64,000 bases of DNA from Methylobacter sp. S3L5C (lineage in GTDB: Bacteria > Pseudomonadota > Gammaproteobacteria > Methylococcales > Methylomonadaceae), in contig NZ_CP076024.1 of NCBI RefSeq assembly GCF_022788635.1, positions 4,131,503 to 4,195,502 on the forward strand, in the 5' to 3' direction. The notes under the pieces were generated by a model, which saw nothing but the letters and a program-made list of their open reading frames with translations, ran no database searches and had not been told where the DNA came from. This document shows, one piece after another, positions 57,016 through 64,000 of the stretch. Made by a program: the position numbers and the translations under genes. How positions within the stretch are numbered: the first letter of the stretch is position 1; the number at the start of each line of letters is the position of its first letter.

Positions 57016-58125
57016 TTACTCCAATTCCTTGCGTAGACGTTCGCTATTAAGATGAAAGCCGCCTTCTACAACAACCTTGTTACCCTGTTTTAAGCCATTA
57101 ATAACATGACGAACGTTACCATCAAGAACGCCCAGCTTTACGGGTTTTAGCTCAAATTCTTCAGGGGCTGTCTGGACGAAAACATGCTCGCTGTCATTAA
57201 TACGAAGTACCGCTGAATCGGGTACAACTAATGCGGGTACGCCCTGTTTACGGATCAGTAAAGTTGCCAGCATTTGCGGCTTGAAATTACGCTCCGGATT
57301 GGGCAAGGCCATTCGCACTGTAACGGTGCGGGATTTTGGATCAACCATGTCAGCAACATAAATCAGGCGACCACTCAACTCTTGTCCCGGCAGGGCGGCA
57401 ATAGTGACCAGTGCTTCATCACCTTTATGCGCCCAACTCGCCTGTTGCTCAGGCAATTCGGCAACGACCCAGACATGGGAAAGATCAGCTACAGTAAACA
57501 ACGCGTCAGCAGGCTGGACGACCTGACCGACCGTCACCTTGCGTTCAACAATAGTACCCTGGATACTGGCAGTAATGGGTAAGAATGAATGAATTTTCCT
57601 GTCTCTAGCTAGTTGTGCCAAATCCCTGTCCGACATACCGAATACACGCAACTGATCGGTAGCCGTGCGTAAATCGACATCAGCTTCATTCAAAATACCT
57701 TCTCTTTCCTGGAGTTCGGCTGCCGCAATAACATCACTGGCCAATAACCGTTTGGCTCTATTGACAGCGAGTCTGCGCAGATTTACCTGAGCGCTGGTTT
57801 TCAGATAAGCTGACTGCACCAAGCCAAGTTCAGTGCTATTAATCGTTGCAAGATGCTCGCCTTTAGCAACATTCTGACCGAGTTCAACCTGGATTTGGGT
57901 AATTCGGCCGGTTACCGTTGCACCCATTCGTGCAACACGCTGTTGATCCAGATCCACTCGTGCCGGCAAGCGCAATGAATCATGCACTTGACCTTCACCA
58001 ATAGCCATGATTTTGATTTGCTTCATCAATGTGGGGGTAGCTTTTACCATCGGCAACGAATCGTCAGCGTTACTTGTCGATGAAATCAGAAGCAGGATAA
58101 ATAATAATGGGGTAAATAAAGTCAT
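57016..58125 (-). CDS. RND periplasmic adaptor (CzcB/CusB family)
   Basis: The 369-residue protein has a signal peptide (1-20), a lipoyl domain split by an alpha-hairpin (VTGRITQIQVELGQNVAKGEHLATI at about 70-94 and ITASIQGTIVERKVTVGQVVQPAD at about 181-204), a beta-barrel domain and a membrane-proximal domain with DSAVLRINDSEHVFV. No His-rich metal-binding N-terminus is seen, unlike some CzcB. It lies 3 bp before the permease gene. Confidence 0.93.
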   Translation of the reverse strand: MTLFTPLLFILLLISSTSNADDSLPMVKATPTLMKQIKIMAIGEGQVHDSLRLPARVDLDQQRVARMGATVTGRITQIQVELGQNVAKGEHLATINSTELGLVQSAYLKTSAQVNLRRLAVNRAKRLLASDVIAAAELQEREGILNEADVDLRTATDQLRVFGMSDRDLAQLARDRKIHSFLPITASIQGTIVERKVTVGQVVQPADALFTVADLSHVWVVAELPEQQASWAHKGDEALVTIAALPGQELSGRLIYVADMVDPKSRTVTVRMALPNPERNFKPQMLATLLIRKQGVPALVVPDSAVLRINDSEHVFVQTAPEEFELKPVKLGVLDGNVRHVINGLKQGNKVVVEGGFHLNSERLRKELE

Positions 58126-58127
58126 GG

Positions 58128-59402
58128 TTACAAGTTCTCCAGGTCGGTAGCGCGTAAACGGTCCAGATCAATTCGTGCTGCCTGGCGGTCAAATTGGGCG
58201 TTAAGATAATCCGTACGAACACTACGATAAGTGCGCTGGGCATCAAGGTAATCAAGTATGCCACGCTCACCGAAGCGGTAAGCCGCTTCAGCGACTTTTA
58301 GCACCGTTTCAGCTTCTTTTAATAAACCGGCATCAAACGTTTCAACTTGGCGACTGGCTATTCGATAGCGGTTATAAGCATTTTCCAGCTCCCGTATAAC
58401 CGTAAACTCCTGTTGATTAGCCAAGGCTTCTGATTGTCTTAGTTGTGCAGCGGCTTCGCCAATAGGTCCCTGACGCTGATTCCACACAGGTAAAGGTATA
58501 ACAAGATTAACCCGCCACTGCTTAAGACCCGGATCTTGTTCAGCACCGGCTTTCAGGGTTGGTTGCGGATAACGAAGATTTTCCTGAAATTTGACGTTGG
58601 CTTGGGCTTTTTGAACTTCTGCACGGACCTGTTGAAGGATAGGTTGTCTGTCCAGCACTTCTTCACGCAAACTTGCCAGCGTCGGCAATGACACTAATGG
58701 TGCAGGTAAAGCACCGGATGTTTCATATTGGAGCGGTAAACCAGAACCGAACATCATACGTAATGCAGATTTTGCATCATCTACCTGTGTTTCGGCACTT
58801 TCCCTCAACTTCAAGGCATTGAGTGATTCCGCTTCAGATTTGACCTGTTCATAACGGGGTGATTCGCCTTCTTCCACTTTGAGTTTAATTTTATCGCGTA
58901 TTTGCGTCAGTAATAATTCGTTGTCTTTACTGATTTGCAGTACTTCCTGACGGCGTAAAATTTCATAAAATGCCAAGCGTACCTGACTACGCACGGTTAG
59001 CCAGACATGGCGATTGGCCTCATCTGCCGAGGTAATACCGGCTTCGGCAACCATACGCCGAGCCTCTCTTACAAAGGGAAAATCCAGTGGTTGGGAAATA
59101 AAAATCTGTTGATTGGAGCCACTAAGCGCCCCTTGACCAATGCCTGTGGACGTGCCTCCGCCTACTTCAAGTTCCGGATTTGGATAGGCTCTGGAAGTTA
59201 CTAATGCAGCCTGTGCCAAATCTTGACGTGCATTGGCATTGGCAATGGATGGATTATGTTCTTCAAGCAAGCCAAGCACTTGCGGTAAAGTCAAGGTTTC
59301 TGCAGACAGACTACTGTGCCAAAAAGTGCTCAGGGTAAAGATAAGACCAAGATATTGTAAAATGGAAAGGGGCGGATATAGTAATTTTCTAGGTCTTCGC
59401 AT
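58128..59402 (-). CDS. Outer-membrane efflux protein (CzcC/TolC family)
   Basis: The 424-residue protein has an N-terminal signal-like segment (about 12-33) and two OEP-type repeats: TLPQVLGLLEEHNPSIANANARQDLAQAALVTSRAYPNPELEVGGG and RQPILQQVRAEVQKAQANVKFQENLRYPQPTLKAG. The second half shows RFGERGILDYLDAQRTY. It is the first gene of the metal-efflux operon, 2 bp before the adaptor. Confidence 0.93.
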   Translation of the reverse strand: MRRPRKLLYPPLSILQYLGLIFTLSTFWHSSLSAETLTLPQVLGLLEEHNPSIANANARQDLAQAALVTSRAYPNPELEVGGGTSTGIGQGALSGSNQQIFISQPLDFPFVREARRMVAEAGITSADEANRHVWLTVRSQVRLAFYEILRRQEVLQISKDNELLLTQIRDKIKLKVEEGESPRYEQVKSEAESLNALKLRESAETQVDDAKSALRMMFGSGLPLQYETSGALPAPLVSLPTLASLREEVLDRQPILQQVRAEVQKAQANVKFQENLRYPQPTLKAGAEQDPGLKQWRVNLVIPLPVWNQRQGPIGEAAAQLRQSEALANQQEFTVIRELENAYNRYRIASRQVETFDAGLLKEAETVLKVAEAAYRFGERGILDYLDAQRTYRSVRTDYLNAQFDRQAARIDLDRLRATDLENL

Positions 59403-59731
59403 GATTTTATATTTTAGGTTAAAGATGATGATAGTGTATTGCTATCAAGTTAAGTTAGACTTAAGCAAAAAGGAATCTGCCTGCCAGTTTACTAATTAAC
59501 CCGAAATAAGCTATTTCGGTTCATATGCAAATTTTTCGACTTTCTTTCTTACAAAGTTACCAGCAGGTTTTATACCAAAGGAATCATGCATTTCAAGGTA
59601 TACTACAATTATGATGCTGGCATTTTGATAATCAGCTGTCAGCCATAAAATATAACAGCCTTTTTTCATGACCATAACAATGCTTTTTTATGGCCATGAA
59701 AGCTTTAGTAAAAGTTTGTTTTAGCGATTAT
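59403..59731. other. Gap of 329 bp with an inverted repeat
   Basis: TTCATGACCATAA (59665-59677) and TTATGGCCATGAA (59688-59700) form a 13-bp stem with one mismatch, after the SulP stop. The promoter of the metal-efflux operon should lie at the lower end. No gene is seen. Confidence 0.5.
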
Positions 59732-61333
59732 TTATGCTTCTGCCCGATCATTTATTATAACGATGGCTTGGTGTTTTTTAATTTTCTCTTTGCCATGTAA
59801 CTCAATAACTTCGACAGTAATATCGTCATCCGGCGCAGTTTCCAGAAAATCTTCAATCGTTTCCAAAATATCGTGGTCAATAAATTTGGCATCACTCGCA
59901 TCAATGGTTACTGTACTTTGCTCGGGAATGCTCAAAATAAATTTTCTTAATAACGCTTTATTCAAGAAGGAAACATCCTTGTTTAGCGCCAACAAATAAT
60001 GCGTACCATCTTGAGTCAAGGTAATAGCAGCATGGTAATTGGCTTTAATGACAAAAAACAAACCAATAACCATGCCGATGGCCATACCTTTTAATAAATC
60101 AGTGGTAAGAATGGCAATAACCGTAATGACAAAAGGCAGAAATTGGCTCATACCTTTTCGGTAAAACGCCTTGAATAAAACCGGATTTGCCAGCTTATAT
60201 CCCGTATGCAACAAGATAGCCGCCAAACAAGCCAGAGGGATATAGTTTAAGTAGTGCGCCAAAAACATAACGCTAAGCAACAAAAAGACACCATGAGTGA
60301 AGCTGGCTATACGCGTTTGGCCACCCGCATTAATACTGGCGGCACTACGGACGATGACGGCAGTTATTGGTAAACCGCCAAGTAAGCCACTGATAATATT
60401 ACCGACGCCTTGCGCTTTAAGCTCTCTGTCGGTGGGGCCGATACGCTTCAAAGGATCCAGTTTATCGGTTGCCTCAAGGCTTAACAAGCTTTCCAGACTG
60501 GCAATAATTGCAATGGTTACGGCAACCATATAAACCTGTGGATTACTCAGATAATCCAGATAACTGGCGTTTGGTAGTACAAAATTACTAAAAAAATCGA
60601 TCGCTTTTTCTGAAACCGGTAAGTTAACCAGGTGTTCACCGCTAACTGCCCACTGAGGGAAAAATTTTAGGGCAAGCAGATTATAGCCAACACCCCAAAT
60701 GACAGCGACTAACGCTCCAGGAATCAGTTTTAATAGTTTTTGTTTTTTAAACCATGCTGTACCCCATAGCATCAGCAACAATATCGCTACAACACTAATA
60801 ACAACCGAGCCTGGAGATATGCCATTAAACGCCTCAAATAACTCCATAAAGCTGGATTCGGCAGTTTCCCTCATGTAGCTCTCATCGCCTTCATAACTGC
60901 TATCATATCCCGTTGCATGAGGAATTTGCTTGATAATCAAAATTAAACCAATGGCTGCCAACATGCCTTCTATGACTGCGGAAGGGAAAAAAGCACCAAT
61001 AATACCGGCCTTAAGGTAGCCCAAACAGAGCTGCATAATGCCTGCTAAAACACAAGCAACCAATACTCCCTGAAATCCACCCAAAGTTTCAATGGCATTA
61101 AAAACAATAATGGTTAAACCAGCCGCAGGTCCCGAAACAGCGAGTTGTGAGCCACTAAACCAGGCAACGATCAGACCACCGATCAAGCCACTAATTAATC
61201 CCGAAAACAAAGGAGCACCTGATGCCAATGCGACCCCTAAACATAAAGGTAAAGCCACTAAAAACACGACAATTCCGGCTGGAATATCATTTTTTAAATG
61301 GCGCAAATAATACTGCACGTGTTTGTGTATCAT
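59732..61333 (-). CDS. SulP-family anion transporter (no carbonic anhydrase)
   Basis: I start at ATG 61333 (MIHKHVQYYLRHLKND), giving 533 residues; the longer frame to 61429 adds hydrophobic residues from the promoter region. It has about 12 helices and a short STAS domain (about 425-525: VTIDASDAKFIDHDILETIEDFL). It is a paralogue of the SulP half of the 51569 gene: LPxSIAVFL/DIPAGIVVFL, LASGAPLFSGLI, IKQIPHALGYD and KLDPYKR/KLDPLKR are shared. The likely substrate is bicarbonate, sulphate or another anion. It is divergent from the OmpR/kinase pair. Confidence 0.92.
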   Translation of the reverse strand: MIHKHVQYYLRHLKNDIPAGIVVFLVALPLCLGVALASGAPLFSGLISGLIGGLIVAWFSGSQLAVSGPAAGLTIIVFNAIETLGGFQGVLVACVLAGIMQLCLGYLKAGIIGAFFPSAVIEGMLAAIGLILIIKQIPHATGYDSSYEGDESYMRETAESSFMELFEAFNGISPGSVVISVVAILLLMLWGTAWFKKQKLLKLIPGALVAVIWGVGYNLLALKFFPQWAVSGEHLVNLPVSEKAIDFFSNFVLPNASYLDYLSNPQVYMVAVTIAIIASLESLLSLEATDKLDPLKRIGPTDRELKAQGVGNIISGLLGGLPITAVIVRSAASINAGGQTRIASFTHGVFLLLSVMFLAHYLNYIPLACLAAILLHTGYKLANPVLFKAFYRKGMSQFLPFVITVIAILTTDLLKGMAIGMVIGLFFVIKANYHAAITLTQDGTHYLLALNKDVSFLNKALLRKFILSIPEQSTVTIDASDAKFIDHDILETIEDFLETAPDDDITVEVIELHGKEKIKKHQAIVIINDRAEA

Positions 61334-61577
61334 ATTTAATAGTCCGGTGAAGTTATGTGTTGCTATTATTATAAGCAGTATCGAATCGAAATTAATAATT
61401 AATATATTTATAGCTTCCAGATTATCCAAAGAAAGCCTATTTATAAATACCAGTTTTATGCTCTGAGACTCTACCTTTAAACTGTATTGTTTTTTATTTC
61501 ACTATCAGCTTATTGTTTAGACGATATTTTAGCCGCTCTTTCTTTCACCAACCTTTCACAATAGTTGTATCGGATTT

Positions 61578-62252
61578 ATGAACATTTTATTGATAGAAGA
61601 CGATGCTGTTTTAGCCGATGGCTTAATTCATACCTTGGCCAATAGCGGTTATGTCGTTACCTGTGCAACGACGGGGACTTATGCTGAACATTTATTACTA
61701 GCACAGGGCTTTGATTTAATTGTGCTTGATTTAGGCTTGCCTGATGTGGACGGACTGGAATTACTGCGCCGTTTTAGACGATTAAAGGTACCCTTGCCTA
61801 TTATTATTTTAACAGCGCGTGATGGCGTCAATGACAGGATCACCGGCATAGAGCAAGGTGCCGACGATTACATGACCAAACCTTTTGAGCTTCGGGAATT
61901 GGAAGTGCGGATTAATGCCCTGATTCGGCGCTGTTATGGCGGCTTTAGCAATGATATTGTTATTGGCCGATTGGTACTGGATACGCACAACCACCAAGTA
62001 CTGGTAGAGAGACAACCGATTTTATTATCGGCAAGGGAATATGGCGTATTGGAGATTTTATTGCTACAAGCCGGAAAAGTCGTTACCAAAGATAGTATTG
62101 CACAACGCTTATCGGTTGATGGTGATGCATTAACCGACAATGCCATTGAGATTTATATTTACCGCCTCCGTAAACGCATAGAACCTTATGGAGGAGTAAT
62201 TCGCACCGTACGCGGCTTAGGCTATCTATTGGAGAAATCAACGGATGAATAA
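61578..62252 (+). CDS. OmpR-family response regulator
   Basis: The 224-residue protein has a receiver (DD at 8-9, phosphoacceptor Asp51 in LIVLDLGLP, Lys in MTKPF) and a C-terminal winged helix (about 130-220: LSAREYGVLEILL, YIYRLRKRIEPYGGVIRTVRGLGYLL). It is closest to the QseB/TctD type. It overlaps the kinase start by 8 nt and is divergent from the SulP gene across 244 bp, so control of that transporter is plausible but unproven. Confidence 0.94.
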   Translation: MNILLIEDDAVLADGLIHTLANSGYVVTCATTGTYAEHLLLAQGFDLIVLDLGLPDVDGLELLRRFRRLKVPLPIIILTARDGVNDRITGIEQGADDYMTKPFELRELEVRINALIRRCYGGFSNDIVIGRLVLDTHNHQVLVERQPILLSAREYGVLEILLLQAGKVVTKDSIAQRLSVDGDALTDNAIEIYIYRLRKRIEPYGGVIRTVRGLGYLLEKSTDE

Positions 62253-63618
62253 AAACAAAAGTCTCAAAACGGAAATGCTTTTCCGGTTGGTTATTCCGCT
62301 TATTTTTTTCGTGATAGTTGATGCCACCCTGTCTTATTTCGTAACCCTGAATTATGTCGATGAAGCGTATGATCGGTGGTTACTCGATTCTGCCAAATCC
62401 TTAACGCAGGAAATCAAAGTACGGGAAGGCAAGATAATTATTGAGTTGCCAACCATTGCCTTGAAGATTTTCAACTGGGATGAGCAAGATAAAACTTATT
62501 TTAAAATAACCTCTTCAGCGCAGGAAATACTGGCGGGCGATAATCTGGTTCCCGAGCCCGAAGATCTAAAAAAAGATTGGTCACATCCGGTTTATTTTAA
62601 CGACAAGATGAACGGGCAATCAGTCAGAGTTGTGTCCATGTTAATTCCTCTGGATCAAACATCAGAAAAAGTTTTTGTACATGTCGCAGAAACCATGAAC
62701 AAGCGCCAGACAATGATGATTGATATATTATTATCCGATCTGATTCCGCAAATAATATTAATTCTGCTAACCGGCATTTATCTGTTGAAGGGCTTGAAAA
62801 AAGGTCTGGAGCCCCTGCGGTTATTGGCTAATCAAATCAGTCAGCGGTCATCTCGTGACCATAGCCCCATACCGGAAACACATGTTTTTATCGAAGTGCG
62901 CACACTGACAGATACTATTAATGATTTGCTGGCAGCACACACGCTGGCTATTGCTACCCAGCAGCGTTTTATTGCCAATGCCGCACATCAACTACGTACA
63001 CCGCTGGCAGGTTTGAAATTACAGGCTGAACGTGCACTGCGTGAACAGGATTTATCGGCAATGCAACCCGCACTCAAACAAATCCAAAACAGTGCTGATC
63101 GCATGTCCCATTTAACGACACAATTATTGGTTCTTGCCAGATCAGAGCCCATCAATGGTGGATACGAGTTGCTGCCGGTAAATCTTTGCAAACTGGCTAA
63201 AAAAACCTGTATAGATTGGGTACCTAAAGCCTTACAGCGAAACATGGAGTTGAGCTTTGAAAGCACGGAAGACGTGATTTACGTCCAGGGCGATGAAATA
63301 CTACTGGGGGAATTATTAACTAATCTTTTGGATAACGCTATTTTTTATGGCTACGATAACGGTAACATTGCCGTCAAAATTTGCCGCTATCCTGTTCCGT
63401 GCCTGACAGTAGAAGATGATGGTCCCGGCATACCCGACATTGAAATAAACAGGGTTTTTGAGCGCTTTTACCGTATCCCCGGAAGCACGGGCAATGGTTG
63501 CGGCCTGGGATTAGCCATTGTTAAGGAAATTGCTGATCTGCATAAAGCACGTTTTGAAATGGGTAAATCAAGTATCGAAGGCGGAACCCGCATTAATTTA
63601 CTCTTTGAAAAAACTTAA
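62245..63618 (+). CDS. Sensor histidine kinase of the OmpR pair
   Basis: The 457-residue protein has two membrane helices (about 10-31 and 160-180) around a periplasmic domain of about 125 residues, then HAMP, HisKA (phosphoacceptor in NAAHQLRTPLAGL) and HATPase (LLTNLLDNAIFYG, DDGPGIP, GCGLGLAIV). The periplasmic part (DEAYDRWLLDSAKSLTQEI) resembles the 2CSK_N domain of TctE-type kinases for carboxylates. It overlaps the regulator gene by 8 nt. Confidence 0.94.
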   Translation: MNKNKSLKTEMLFRLVIPLIFFVIVDATLSYFVTLNYVDEAYDRWLLDSAKSLTQEIKVREGKIIIELPTIALKIFNWDEQDKTYFKITSSAQEILAGDNLVPEPEDLKKDWSHPVYFNDKMNGQSVRVVSMLIPLDQTSEKVFVHVAETMNKRQTMMIDILLSDLIPQIILILLTGIYLLKGLKKGLEPLRLLANQISQRSSRDHSPIPETHVFIEVRTLTDTINDLLAAHTLAIATQQRFIANAAHQLRTPLAGLKLQAERALREQDLSAMQPALKQIQNSADRMSHLTTQLLVLARSEPINGGYELLPVNLCKLAKKTCIDWVPKALQRNMELSFESTEDVIYVQGDEILLGELLTNLLDNAIFYGYDNGNIAVKICRYPVPCLTVEDDGPGIPDIEINRVFERFYRIPGSTGNGCGLGLAIVKEIADLHKARFEMGKSSIEGGTRINLLFEKT

Positions 63619-63743
63619 AATCACCAACAGTGAAAGCATAAGATAATATCGAAATAGTTGACATTTTTTTATCAAAAATGCGTAACAATCCCGGTAGGCA
63701 GGTCAGGCGCCACCCCTAACTCGAAACACAGACTTTGATTTTC

Positions 63744-63769
63744 CGGGGTTACGTTATTGCGTCACCCCG
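63744..63769. repeat. Palindrome CGGGGTTACG-N6-CGTCACCCCG
   Basis: The arms pair at 9 of 10 positions. It resembles the palindrome at 18025-18049 and probably belongs to the same dispersed family. It lies between the kinase gene and the convergent rluB gene. Confidence 0.5.
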
Positions 63770-63784
63770 AATCCTTTATAAAAG

Positions 63785-64000
63785 CTATCGTCTTGCAGGA
63801 CTGTGGTTTCTAGGTTCTCTTCTGGGATTATGGCCTTTGGTTTCCGGCTTGCCTTTTATTACTTCAGGCTCATTTCTTTCTAGTCCGGCAAATTCAAATA
63901 ACAAATCCAGTTCTTTATCCGTCAATTCATAAAACGTACAGGCTTTTAGACGTTCAGGTAAAACTACCGGCCCGTAGCGAACACGCATTAAGCGGCTAAC
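63785..64000 (-). CDS. rluB: Ribosomal large-subunit pseudouridine synthase (RluB-like), C-terminal part
   Basis: The frame is open to the window end (V-S-R-L before the ATG at 63988), so this is the 3' part of a gene starting outside. The sequence LMRVRYGPVVLPERLKACTFYELTDKELDLLFEFAGL matches the C-terminal end of RluB/RsuA-family enzymes, with a short basic tail (KGHNPRREPRNHSPARR). The catalytic region is not in the window. RluB would make pseudouridine in 23S rRNA. Confidence 0.8.
   Translation of the reverse strand, partial: VSRLMRVRYGPVVLPERLKACTFYELTDKELDLLFEFAGLERNEPEVIKGKPETKGHNPRREPRNHSPARR

Overview
The window looks like chromosome of a gammaproteobacterium of moderate to low GC. 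The main evidence is the co-directional block initiator tRNA-Met - rimP - nusA - infB - rbfA - truB - rpsO - pnp, plus a complete nqrABCDEF sodium pump and an E. coli-type speD. Gene content and style (NiFe-hydrogenase maturation, multi-PAS kinases, SulP-carbonic anhydrase fusion, many small dispersed palindromes) would suit a methylotroph or methanotroph of the Methylococcales, but no methane-oxidation gene is present, so that is inference only. No insertion sequence, phage, CRISPR array or rRNA was seen.

Layout. 1-5.6 kb: hydrogenase accessory genes on the + strand (hupE 3' end, hypC, hypA, hypB, hypD, hypF; no hypE). 5.8-18 kb: a signalling island. It holds a lone receiver, an HDOD protein, a 1430-residue hybrid histidine kinase built from six near-identical 142-residue PAS units, a receiver-GGDEF protein with a degenerate active site but an intact inhibitory-site motif, a REC-HPt protein that is the remnant of a second hybrid kinase (its decayed HisKA domain is still readable upstream), a 21-bp minisatellite, and a GAF-PAS-PAS-GGDEF-EAL protein whose EAL half looks impaired. 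18-27 kb: the nusA/infB/pnp block on the - strand, headed by tRNA-fMet and two tandem terminators. 27-29 kb: sparse, with a glycosyltransferase relic, a small winged-helix protein and a class II aldolase-like gene. 29.2-35.3 kb: nqrABCDEF, closed by a very strong terminator. 36-38.6 kb: a SufR-like cysteine-bearing regulator divergent from a truncated haemoglobin and a ferredoxin-reductase fusion, a probable nitric oxide/oxygen handling module. 38.6-41.2 kb: two TPM-domain proteins, LemA and a DUF805 protein. 41.5-47.8 kb: a four-gene drug-efflux operon (lipoprotein, DHA2 MFS pump, outer membrane factor, HlyD-type adaptor) divergent from a LysR regulator with a perfect palindromic operator. 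48.2-51.5 kb: OsmC, SpeD and small unknown proteins. 51.5-63.6 kb: SulP-carbonic anhydrase fusion, a heavy-metal RND efflux operon, a second SulP transporter, and a divergent OmpR/histidine kinase pair. The window ends in the 3' part of an rluB-like pseudouridine synthase gene.

The least ordinary part is 5.8-18 kb, where phosphorelay (kinase, HPt, receivers) and cyclic-di-GMP domains lie together and show both repeat expansion and domain decay. Many intergenic gaps carry palindromes of a few recurrent families, one of which also supplies the last codons of hypD and a false 5' extension of the HDOD gene.
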